Counted from the stretch's first letter, positions 1 to 5,202 are shown. The stretch is 5,202 nt of DNA from Ignavibacteriota bacterium (GCA_016191715.1 JACPVN010000560.1:1-5202), one strand, 5' to 3'. Program-made: numbers and translations. Notes: generated by a model not told the origin, from the letters alone.

Positions 1-1
1 C

Positions 2-1120
2 ATGAATTACTCACTTACTATTTTCATATCTGCTTCTATCATCTTGCTACTCGTTTCATCGTGTGCTTCCGTCAAGCCCATCATTAATGACATCCCGAAG
101 ATAGACGGGACAACTCTGATTTTTTACAGGAACGGTTCTTCCCCGGAGGATGGCGGCAGTTTTTTTTCACGAACATGTTTCGATTCGCTCTCAACTTCAC
201 TCTTCACGGCAACAAACAACCTAACCGCTCCTTTGTTTGACAGAGCGACAACTCTCGAACCATCGCTCAGTCCGGACGGAAATTTTATCATCATCGAAGA
301 GAAGAACCCGCCTGAAGACGTTCCGCTCAACAGTTCTGAACAATATTTTCATATTCTCGATATCAAAACAGGAGAGAAAGTGTTTCAAACCAAAACACAA
401 CTCCCGTGCAACGGAGATTCCCGCATTGCCCATTCGCTTCAGTGGTCAATTTTTGATAACAGTTTTTTCTATTCTTCGTTCGATACAATCTACAAATGCT
501 ACACGAACGGGAAACACCAACGGCTCGCCGTTATTGAAAATGTACAACGATTTTCCGTCTCACCTTCGGAAGAATGGCTGTTATTCGTTCAGGATGATGG
601 AATCGGATTGGTGAACCTGTCAACACAGGAATCGTTTTCCATCCGTGAATTTCATGAGTTTCTTGGAATCAATGTACAGGAATGTGTAGATATTGTCGCA
701 TGGTCGCTTGATGAAACATCAGTTTCCTTTTCAGAAGGAAAAAGGATTTACCTCTACAACATCACAGACGGAACAAAAGCAACATACAAAAGCGTCGGAA
801 CGGTTCATGCCCTTGAGTGGCTTCCGCACAATGAATTGGTTTTTATTGAAGGGAACAGTCCGGTCAAACATAGTACCTTGCAGGAAGATGTGTACTACAA
901 AATGTATTCTCTCAACTCTCAAACGATGGAAGAGAAACTGCTACATGAACAGCGCAACCAATCTCCGGTGTTTGTAAAACCAAAACTTTCCCCTTCGCAA
1001 TCGCTCCTCTTATTTTCTGAAAAAGATATTCAAGGAACTTCGTTCGTGAAGTTGATGACATTAGACGGAACAGCGATAACGACACTCTGTAACGGACATA
1101 GCCCTATGTGGGGAAAATAA
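2..1120 (+). CDS. Lipoprotein with TolB/WD40-like beta-propeller repeats
   Basis: The product is 372 residues. It opens with a hydrophobic signal segment (residues 5-20) ending in a lipobox, V18-S19-S20-C21, so it should be cleaved by signal peptidase II and lipid-anchored at Cys21. The rest is beta-rich and contains PD40/TolB-like repeat cores: EPSLSPDGNFIII (about 86-98), RFSVSPSEEWLLFV (183-196), VAWSLDETSVSFSEG (232-246), LEWLPHNELVFIEG (271-284) and KPKLSPSQSLLLFSE (326-340). It ends in SPMWGK, a typical closing strand of these propellers. Such folds usually act in protein or ligand binding, and no catalytic motif is visible. The ATG at position 2 directly precedes the signal sequence, so it is a credible start, but nothing upstream can be checked. 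The downstream esterase follows after 28 bases on the same strand, suggesting an operon. The propeller assignment is inferred from repeat motifs and the specific role is unknown. Confidence 0.8.
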   Translation: MNYSLTIFISASIILLLVSSCASVKPIINDIPKIDGTTLIFYRNGSSPEDGGSFFSRTCFDSLSTSLFTATNNLTAPLFDRATTLEPSLSPDGNFIIIEEKNPPEDVPLNSSEQYFHILDIKTGEKVFQTKTQLPCNGDSRIAHSLQWSIFDNSFFYSSFDTIYKCYTNGKHQRLAVIENVQRFSVSPSEEWLLFVQDDGIGLVNLSTQESFSIREFHEFLGINVQECVDIVAWSLDETSVSFSEGKRIYLYNITDGTKATYKSVGTVHALEWLPHNELVFIEGNSPVKHSTLQEDVYYKMYSLNSQTMEEKLLHEQRNQSPVFVKPKLSPSQSLLLFSEKDIQGTSFVKLMTLDGTAITTLCNGHSPMWGK

Positions 1121-1148
1121 TTTATTCTACAACTCTTATACTTCGACA

Positions 1149-2609
1149 ATGATATATTTCAGAATTCCACTCTTCATTCTTTTCTCAATCTCTTGTTCTT
1201 TTTCACAAACATTTCAGGAGTTCATCAACCGTATCAATGCAGCGCAATACGACGAGCGAACAGCAATTGTTGACAGTTTTATGACGGCGCATCCGCAACT
1301 TCCTTTCTATGAGAATGATACTACGGTGCATTTCATTTATCGAGGAACGGCTACCTCGGTCTCTGTTCCCGGAGATGCAAGTTCGTGGAGTAGCACAGGA
1401 TATAATATGACAAAACCTTCTTCGACAGATTTATGGTATCTGACAAAAAAATTTGAAGCGGATGCACGACTGGATTATAAGTTTGTCCTCAACGGAAGCA
1501 ACTGGATAGCAGACCCGCGCAATCCGAACAGAGCGCCGGGTGGATACGGGAACTCGGAATTACGCATGCCTCTGTATTCTTTACCGCCGGAGATTCAATA
1601 TTACGCAGACATTCCGCATGGAACACTTCGCGATACGTTGTTTCGGAGTTCGATACTCAATAATTCCCGGACAGTCAAAGTCTATCTGCCGCCGAATTAT
1701 GAATCATCTACCGATAGTTTTCCAGTCATTCTTTTTCACGACGGTCTTGAATATGTTTCTTTCGCGTATGCAAACAGAGTGATTGATTATCTTCTTTCAA
1801 ATAACCGGATACAACCTGTGATTGCTGTGTTCGTTCCTCCCGTGAACAGAACACCGGAATATGCCGGCAATCAGATAACACAGTTTTCTTCATTCATCGT
1901 GACTGAATTGATGCCGTACATTGATTCACGTTATCGAACAAGAAAGAGTCCGGCAAGCCGCGCAGTGTTGGGCGCATCGTACGGCGGAAATATTTCGTTG
2001 TACCTCGCATTTAACTTCCCGGAGGTTTTCGGAAACACAGCGCCACAATCAAGTTACATCAGCAGTTCGTTATCATCAGGGTTTAGGGATAGCGCCATGT
2101 TAGATTTAAAACTCTATCTCGATCTTGGTACCTACGATATTGATGTTCTCATTCCGATGGTACGAAACTTCATCCCAATTTTGCAATCAAAAGGATATGA
2201 CTACCGTTACAAGGAATATCATGAAGGACATAGTTGGGGAAACTGGCGTGCGCATATTGATGATGCATTGGAGTTTTTCTTCCCCGGTCCAGCGCTCGAA
2301 ATTTCTGAAACACCTGAAATCCCTGAGAAGGCAGTACTTTTTCAAAATTATCCGAATCCTTTTAATCCGGCAACGAATTTCGGATTTCGGATTCCTGCCC
2401 GTCCGGCAGGCGGTGCCAATTTCGAATTTGTTACCCTTAGCGTGTTTGATCTCTTGGGAAGGAAAGTTGATATGTTACTGAAAGAACAAAAACCAGCCGG
2501 AGAATATTCGGTACATTGGGATGCGAGTAGATTTCCGGGAGGAGTGTATTTTTATCAACTACAAACAGAATCATCCACGTTTACAAGGCGGATGATTCTC
2601 ATTAAATAA
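1149..2609 (+). CDS. Secreted esterase-family alpha/beta-hydrolase (enterochelin esterase-like) with T9SS sorting domain
   Basis: The product is 486 residues. A signal peptide (about 1-19, SCSFSQ region) is followed by an E-set/CBM48-like domain (about 55-140). This holds the family signatures FIYRG, DYKFVLNG, ADPRNPN and NSELRMP. The esterase D-type hydrolase domain spans about 155-378. It has the nucleophile elbow GASYGG with Ser277, the probable acid Asp330 in LGTYD, and the probable His361 in EGHSWGNW, so the triad looks complete. Residues about 393-486 form a T9SS type A sorting domain: NYPNPFNP at 400-407, a DLLGRKV strand, and the terminal RRMILIK. The protein should cross the inner membrane by Sec and the outer membrane by T9SS, ending on the surface or outside. 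Relatives hydrolyse siderophore esters or ester substituents on carbohydrates; the substrate here cannot be read from sequence. No Shine-Dalgarno is evident before the ATG, but the signal peptide fixes the start. Confidence 0.9.
   Translation: MIYFRIPLFILFSISCSFSQTFQEFINRINAAQYDERTAIVDSFMTAHPQLPFYENDTTVHFIYRGTATSVSVPGDASSWSSTGYNMTKPSSTDLWYLTKKFEADARLDYKFVLNGSNWIADPRNPNRAPGGYGNSELRMPLYSLPPEIQYYADIPHGTLRDTLFRSSILNNSRTVKVYLPPNYESSTDSFPVILFHDGLEYVSFAYANRVIDYLLSNNRIQPVIAVFVPPVNRTPEYAGNQITQFSSFIVTELMPYIDSRYRTRKSPASRAVLGASYGGNISLYLAFNFPEVFGNTAPQSSYISSSLSSGFRDSAMLDLKLYLDLGTYDIDVLIPMVRNFIPILQSKGYDYRYKEYHEGHSWGNWRAHIDDALEFFFPGPALEISETPEIPEKAVLFQNYPNPFNPATNFGFRIPARPAGGANFEFVTLSVFDLLGRKVDMLLKEQKPAGEYSVHWDASRFPGGVYFYQLQTESSTFTRRMILIK
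2385..2417 (+). repeat. Palindrome-containing segment inside the T9SS sorting domain, copy 1
   Basis: This 33-bp stretch inside the esterase gene matches the minus-strand segment at 2980-3012 at 31 of 33 positions by my count. Its core, cctgcc-cgtcc-ggcagg (2394-2410), is a perfect 6-bp inverted repeat with a 5-base loop. It encodes FRIPARPAGGA, placed between the NYPNPFNP strand and the next beta strand of the sorting domain. Confidence 0.7.
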
Positions 2610-2611
2610 AG

Positions 2612-2704
2612 GGTAGTTCCAAAAACTTCACTTGTAAAATTAACTGCAAAGTACACAAAGAAAACACAAAGTTGCAAAAAGAAAATAGAGTTTTTGGAAC
2701 TACC
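2612..2704. repeat. 93-bp inverted-repeat element with 16-bp perfect arms
   Basis: The left arm ggtagttccaaaaact (2612-2627) is the exact reverse complement of the right arm at 2689-2704. The arms enclose a 61-base AT-rich centre. The centre contains caaag-type units spaced 8-11 bases apart, including two copies of acacaaag (2653-2660 and 2664-2671). The element starts three bases after the esterase stop codon. It has no coding capacity. The structure fits a small non-autonomous or dispersed intergenic repeat, or a transcript-end hairpin. The arms are directly visible, but the mobile or dispersed nature is inference. Confidence 0.75.
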
Positions 2705-2716
2705 TGAAAGAGTTTC

Positions 2717-2765
2717 TGGAGGATTGGAGTAAGAGATTAATAAACTCCATTACTCCAACTCTCCA
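2717..2765. terminator. Strong hairpin between convergent genes, putative bidirectional terminator
   Basis: Bases 2717-2732 pair with 2750-2765: nine perfect pairs next to the 17-base loop, one A/C mismatch, then seven more pairs including one G-U. It lies between the ends of the two convergent genes (stops at 2609 and 2788). There is no uninterrupted U-tract, only ttatt after the stem on the plus strand and aactcttt on the minus strand. Intrinsic termination is therefore plausible but not certain. The stem is directly visible, while the terminator role is inferred from position. Confidence 0.5.
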
Positions 2766-2775
2766 TTATTCCGTC
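2744..2775. repeat. Four degenerate 8-bp tandem units
   Basis: The units actccatt (2744), actccaac (2752), tctccatt (2760) and attccgtc (2768) run in phase and share a core resembling nctccann. The fourth is the most diverged. They overlap the right arm of the hairpin at 2717-2765, whose left arm contains the complementary ttggagt. This may be a remnant of a longer ggagtaatggagt-like low-complexity repeat. Confidence 0.45.
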
Positions 2776-2787
2776 AATTCAAAAGCG

Positions 2788-3936
2788 TTAACGCGTGAGC
2801 AGCATTTTCCGTGTCTGAACAAACTCCCCCGCGGTTAACCGATAGACATACATTCCGCTCGGCATGTTCGATGCATCCCACGACGCCTGATATATTCCCG
2901 GATGGAGTTGTTGATTTATTAATGTGGCAATTTCACGTCCTAACATATCATAGACTCTCAGGGAAACGAATCCGTAATCGGCCCCGCCTGCCGGATGGGC
3001 AGGAATCCGAAACTCGAAATTCGTCTCCGGGTTGAACGGATTCGGATAGTTTTGTGATAAACTGAACGTCTCGGGAATCACATTCGAGGTTGCTCGCACA
3101 CCAAGCACGCCTATCTTCACATCATAATCATACTCCATCACTGTGGTAGTACCGCCGGAGTACGTTGTATCAACATCAAACTGTACCTCAGTTAAATCCT
3201 GAGCATAAAAAATAATTCTTCTTTCCTTTGGGTCAACAGTGACTTCACCTTCATCATCAATGTCCGTTTCGATTCGGTCATAGACAACACGGATGACGGA
3301 TTTAGTCGCTCCACCCGGAAACACCATCGAGCCGAACCCATTGACATCCCACCATTTTTCCTGAATGTCCATCGAACCATCGGGAGAGAACGTCGTGTCA
3401 ATCCGATGATGAGTTACACCGTATGTTAATGGGAGAGGAAATCCCATCTGCTGAAATTTTAGTACTACCGTTGTATCTTCAGGATACGGAAATCCCGGAG
3501 GAGGCGTAGGAGAAAATTGGGTTCGTACTGCGCCGCCTAATAAATATCCGCCATCGTTTGTTGCGCCGTAGTAAAACGTTGTTGTCATCGTCATCGTATA
3601 AATGCCGCCGACGATTTGAGAGAAAGAGGCAACGTTGCAAGCATCCGCATCGGGAAATTCTTCCGCTCGCCAGTGGCCCGACGCCGAGAAATAATTCAAC
3701 GTATCTTTATTGGCAGAGGATGCCAGTGGGATGGAACTGAAATCCCATGTTTGAGGAGACGAAGATGCGGAACCTAAATCATACGTTCCACTGAGTGAGT
3801 CATCAAGAGAAACCCACTGTGTATTGATGATTGCAGTTTCAACATCAGAAGTCGCAATGGTGATTTGAGCGAAAGCGCCGTGAGAGAGTAACAACATCAC
3901 CATAAGTCCGAATACTATTTTGTAACCATTCTTCAT
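2788..3936 (-). CDS. T9SS-exported protein with passenger region of unknown function
   Basis: From the chosen ATG the product is 382 residues. A clear signal peptide (MKNGYK, then a hydrophobic core, then GAFA before Q24) supports this start, as does AGGA six bases upstream (3943-3946). An in-frame ATG at 4002 would add 22 residues ahead of the signal peptide and is less likely. Residues about 289-382 form a T9SS type A sorting domain with NYPNPFNP (296-303), VYDMLGRE, SGMYVYRL and terminal RKMLLTR. The passenger (24-288) looks beta-rich and acidic. It includes a TWDFSSI motif of a kind common near the N-terminus of T9SS cargo, a proline-rich loop TPPPGFPYPED, and an acidic stretch DIDDEGEVTVD. 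No catalytic motif is recognisable. It is probably a surface or secreted structural or binding protein, but this is inference. It converges on the esterase gene. Confidence 0.85.
   Translation of the reverse strand: MKNGYKIVFGLMVMLLLSHGAFAQITIATSDVETAIINTQWVSLDDSLSGTYDLGSASSSPQTWDFSSIPLASSANKDTLNYFSASGHWRAEEFPDADACNVASFSQIVGGIYTMTMTTTFYYGATNDGGYLLGGAVRTQFSPTPPPGFPYPEDTTVVLKFQQMGFPLPLTYGVTHHRIDTTFSPDGSMDIQEKWWDVNGFGSMVFPGGATKSVIRVVYDRIETDIDDEGEVTVDPKERRIIFYAQDLTEVQFDVDTTYSGGTTTVMEYDYDVKIGVLGVRATSNVIPETFSLSQNYPNPFNPETNFEFRIPAHPAGGADYGFVSLRVYDMLGREIATLINQQLHPGIYQASWDASNMPSGMYVYRLTAGEFVQTRKMLLTR
2980..3012 (-). repeat. Palindrome-containing segment inside the T9SS sorting domain, copy 2
   Basis: Reverse-strand counterpart of 2385-2417. 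The core, cctgcc-ggatg-ggcagg on the plus strand (2987-3003), is a perfect 6-bp inverted repeat. It encodes FRIPAHPAGGA at the equivalent place in this protein's sorting domain. Homology beyond the segment is also good but interrupted by more substitutions. Confidence 0.7.
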
Positions 3937-3942
3937 AATATT

Positions 3943-3946
3943 TCCT
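3943..3946 (-). promoter_or_regulatory. Ribosome binding site that decides the T9SS cargo start
   Basis: The minus strand reads AGGA followed by six bases and then ATG at 3936. It favours this start, which also places the signal peptide at the true N-terminus, over the in-frame ATG at 4002. Confidence 0.6.
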
Positions 3947-4049
3947 AATTTGTTCAGGGAATGAAGAAAATTTGAGTCACTGTTGCACATTCCCATAAAC
4001 AAGAGTGACTGCGGTTTCTTGTTTTACACCAAGGTAAATAATGCAAGTA

Positions 4050-4078
4050 CAAACTAACAAAAGTTTTCAGGTAAACAA
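4050..4078 (-). promoter_or_regulatory. Candidate Bacteroidota-type promoter for the T9SS cargo gene
   Basis: On the minus strand TTG (4078-4076) is followed after 18 bases by TTAGTTTG (4057-4050). The second element matches the known Bacteroidota -7 consensus TAnnTTTG at five of its six fixed positions. Transcription would begin near 4046 and leave a leader of about 110 bases. In AT-rich sequence such matches occur by chance, so this is tentative. Confidence 0.3.
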
Positions 4079-4096
4079 TACCCCATTAGTGGTATT
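4077..4096 (-). terminator. Short hairpin after the ATL gene, possible weak terminator
   Basis: AATACC (4077-4082) pairs with GGTATT (4091-4096) around an 8-base loop. On the minus strand it lies 28 bases past the ATL stop, is preceded by an A-tract and followed by GTTT. On the plus strand it is followed by only four T. The stem is short and the U-tract poor, so function is uncertain. It would separate the ATL transcript from the cargo gene. Confidence 0.3.
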
Positions 4097-4123
4097 TTTT
4101 CGGAACTGTGCCAACATCCCGTT

Positions 4124-4450
4124 TCAAAACCTTTTCCATCCGAATTTTTTCAAATCAATAATTTCCTTGCTGAACACGATTCTCTCGGCAAGCAACAACT
4201 TCTTTTGCCGCTTATAGTTTTCAGAATCGTTTGGGAATGAGATTCTTCCCCGAACATTGATAACCCGATGCCATGGAACCGGAACTCCCGGCGGTACATT
4301 GTGAAGAGCATAACCAACAAACCGTGCATGTCCCGACAAACCGCATATCGAAGCTATTTGTCCATACGTTGCTACTTTTCCTTTCGGGATTTTCATCACC
4401 ACATCCCAAACCAAACTGTATGATACTTTGGATGTTGTCTTCTTTTTCAC
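4124..4450 (-). CDS. Alkyltransferase-like (ATL) protein, MGMT DNA-binding-domain family
   Basis: The product is 108 residues and consists of the DNA-binding domain of the O6-methylguanine-DNA methyltransferase family. The helix-turn-helix region contains GKVATYGQIA (24-33), with Tyr29 matching the base-flipping tyrosine. HARFVGYAL (41-49) supplies Arg43, matching the arginine finger. The active-site motif is PWHRVI (59-64), where Trp60 replaces the alkyl-accepting Cys of PCHRV. The protein therefore cannot perform suicide methyl transfer. Known ATLs (E. coli YbaZ, S. pombe Atl1) bind O6-alkylguanine and pass lesions to nucleotide excision repair. The start is GTG at 4450. The reading frame has a stop at 4463-4465, so no earlier start is available, and the N-terminus SYSLVWDVVMKIP fits family starts. 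No Shine-Dalgarno precedes it, and a possible coupled leader ORF ends one base upstream. The 108-residue length is usual for ATLs. Confidence 0.92.
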   Translation of the reverse strand: MKKKTTSKVSYSLVWDVVMKIPKGKVATYGQIASICGLSGHARFVGYALHNVPPGVPVPWHRVINVRGRISFPNDSENYKRQKKLLLAERIVFSKEIIDLKKFGWKRF

Positions 4451-4451
4451 A

Positions 4452-4499
4452 TTACAATAATTTCAACGTACGGCTGCTGTCAGCAAAAAAAAATGACAC
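4452..4499 (-). CDS. Possible 15-residue leader peptide upstream of the ATL gene
   Basis: On the minus strand a strong AAGGAG (4507-4512) is followed after seven bases by GTG (4499). This opens a 15-codon frame, VSFFFADSSRTLKLL, ending in TAA at 4452-4454, one base before the GTG start of the ATL gene. The ATL start itself has no visible ribosome binding site, so translational coupling is plausible. The frame includes a run of nine T. It is too short for coding statistics and could be chance. Confidence 0.3.
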   Translation of the reverse strand: MSFFFADSSRTLKLL

Positions 4500-4534
4500 G
4501 TGAATACTCCTTCATAACAATCGCGTGCTTCGCT

Positions 4535-4753
4535 CTATTCTTCTCCAAGGTACGCGTTAATTATTTCGTTCGCTTTTTCTTCCTTCTCTTCATCTACAAA
4601 CAATTCATGAAGTGCGAACATTGGAGAAAATCCTTTGCCCCAGACAGTTGCGCTTCCGTCAGTCTTCATCAAAACAGGAATTTCTTCCGCTTCAAGGATT
4701 TCTTTTGCAAAGCCCGCTACAAACGCATCCTGAAAATTTCGAATCTTAACCAT
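4535..4753 (-). CDS. DUF2007-type small protein (putative signal-transducing protein family)
   Basis: The product is 72 residues, soluble, with no signal peptide or membrane segment. The layout fits the DUF2007 family: an N-terminal strand (MVKIRNF), a helix that scans as FVAGFAKEILEAEEIPVLM (11-29), a short strand with a glycine-containing loop (about 32-42), a strand FALHELFVDEEKEEKA (46-61), and a closing helix NEIINAYL. The family name 'putative signal transducing protein' is based on weak similarity to PII-type folds; its biochemical role is not established. It lies 41 bases downstream of the partial esterase and 84 bases upstream of the ATL gene on the same strand, so co-transcription is possible. 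The ATG at 4753 has only a weak GGA nearby. Family assignment comes from pattern recognition. Confidence 0.75.
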   Translation of the reverse strand: MVKIRNFQDAFVAGFAKEILEAEEIPVLMKTDGSATVWGKGFSPMFALHELFVDEEKEEKANEIINAYLGEE

Positions 4754-4757
4754 CGTC

Positions 4758-4786
4758 CAAAATTACAATAATAACAATAATATCAA
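4758..4786 (-). promoter_or_regulatory. Candidate Bacteroidota-type promoter directly before the DUF2007 gene
   Basis: On the minus strand TTG (4786-4784), 18 bases, then TAATTTTG (4765-4758), a perfect match to TAnnTTTG. The second element ends only four bases before the ATG, so the transcript would be nearly or fully leaderless. The region is very AT-rich, which makes chance matches likely. Confidence 0.3.
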
Positions 4787-4794
4787 GTGAATGA

Positions 4795-5202
4795 TTATTT
4801 CCCGAACATAAACATCAATGGTCGCCACAATCGCGCCGCCCACGCCCGTTCGTTGTGTTCTGCCTTTTCATCGAGAAACCATTCGAGATTCTTTCCATCC
4901 ACAAAACCTTTTTTTCGCAGAACAGGAAGCATCAAATCGCATCCGATTTGAAGTTCTTTCTCCAAACCGACACCACCGTTATCAATGTACAGCCGAATAT
5001 TCTTTTCATGCCCGATGTATTGCTCTGTTTCATCAATCGTCTCTTCAGGAAACGCGGGAGAAAGACATCCCGCCATCGAAAACACTTCGGGATAATTCCA
5101 CACGAGAAGAAATGAAGCAAGTCCTCCCATCGAAGAACCCATAACGCCGGTGTTCTCTCTGTCAGATAGTGTTCGATATTCATTATCAATCATCGGTTTG
5201 AG
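4795..5202 (-). CDS. Esterase-family alpha/beta-hydrolase, 5' end outside the window
   Basis: Only the C-terminal 135 residues are visible; the frame is open to the window edge. The first codons (LKPMIDNEYRTL) match the conserved stretch just before the nucleophile elbow of the putative-esterase (Esterase D, PF00756) family, so the ATG at 5193 is internal. The nucleophile elbow is GSSMGG, with Ser encoded at 5131-5133. It is followed by the family-typical YPEVFSMAGCLSPAF. The late strand RLYIDNGG carries a candidate acid region, and the probable catalytic His is in AEHNERAWAARLW, about 20 residues before the end. The protein stops at MFMFGK with no T9SS sorting domain, unlike the other esterase here. 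A signal peptide, if any, lies outside the window. The substrate is unknown. It ends 41 bases before the DUF2007 gene. Confidence 0.88.
   Translation of the reverse strand, partial: LKPMIDNEYRTLSDRENTGVMGSSMGGLASFLLVWNYPEVFSMAGCLSPAFPEETIDETEQYIGHEKNIRLYIDNGGVGLEKELQIGCDLMLPVLRKKGFVDGKNLEWFLDEKAEHNERAWAARLWRPLMFMFGK

Noticed and set aside
237..614. Open frame of 125 codons overlapping the lipoprotein gene in another plus-strand frame
   Set aside because: It has no domain, signal or ribosome binding site, and the overlapping lipoprotein frame has clear family motifs.
1194..1196. Cys16 of the esterase as a lipoprotein attachment site
   Set aside because: The preceding residues S-I-S are a poor lipobox (Ser at -3), and a T9SS-tagged protein is expected to be cut by signal peptidase I after the SFSQ region.
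2641..2685. caaag-type units read as a CRISPR-like array
   Set aside because: Units are only 5-8 bases with 8-11 base spacing and no spacers, and no cas gene is present.
3937..4002. Earlier in-frame ATG giving a 22-residue N-terminal extension of the T9SS cargo protein
   Set aside because: It would bury the signal peptide behind a polar stretch, and a good AGGA site serves the ATG at 3936.
4485..4493. Nine-base A/T homopolymer as a frameshift that truncates the ATL gene
   Set aside because: The ATL frame has a stop at 4463-4465 between the run and its GTG start, so no indel in the run would extend the protein, which already has full family length.
4472..4493. Hairpin gctg-ctgt-cagc followed by nine A as a terminator
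   Set aside because: The stem is four pairs, and the tract is A on the plus strand and precedes the stem as T on the minus strand, so it fits a terminator in neither direction.
4493..4771. Plus-strand open frame of 92 codons opposite the DUF2007 gene
   Set aside because: It is antisense to a recognisable small family and has an unlikely Phe/Lys/Arg-rich composition.
4818..5144. Plus-strand open frame of 108 codons opposite the partial esterase
   Set aside because: It is the antisense of a conserved hydrolase, with low-complexity, non-domain-like translation.

Overview
The window looks like a piece of a Bacteroidota/FCB-group chromosome, most likely an Ignavibacteria-like lineage. This rests on two protein C-termini that carry type IX secretion system (T9SS) type A sorting domains of the NYPNPFNP class. 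Other supports are TTG...TAnnTTTG-like promoter candidates, weak Shine-Dalgarno use at several starts, and a moderately AT-rich composition (judged by eye). No rRNA, tRNA, CRISPR array, transposase or phage gene is visible.

Layout. Positions 2-1120 (+) encode a lipoprotein with a TolB/WD40-like beta-propeller. After 28 bases comes 1149-2609 (+), a secreted alpha/beta-hydrolase of the enterochelin-esterase-like family with an N-terminal E-set/CBM48-like domain and a C-terminal T9SS tag. Positions 2610-2787 form a convergent intergenic region holding two inverted repeats and a short 8-bp repeat. On the minus strand, 2788-3936 encodes a second T9SS-exported protein whose passenger region I do not recognise. 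Upstream of it lie 4124-4450 (-), an alkyltransferase-like (ATL) DNA-repair protein; 4535-4753 (-), a DUF2007-type small protein; and 4795-5202 (-), the 3' part of another esterase-family hydrolase that runs off the right edge.

How the genes fit together. The left pair may be co-transcribed and both products leave the cytoplasm, one as a lipid-anchored propeller and the other as a surface or secreted esterase. The three right-hand minus-strand genes are closely spaced (41 and 84 bases) and may be partly co-transcribed, but their predicted functions are unrelated. The lone T9SS cargo gene after them probably has its own promoter.

I see no clear new defence system or mobile system. The most interesting structures are a palindromic element embedded in frame at the same place in both T9SS sorting domains, the 93-bp inverted-repeat element between the convergent genes, and a possible leader peptide with a strong ribosome binding site that stops one base before the ATL start.
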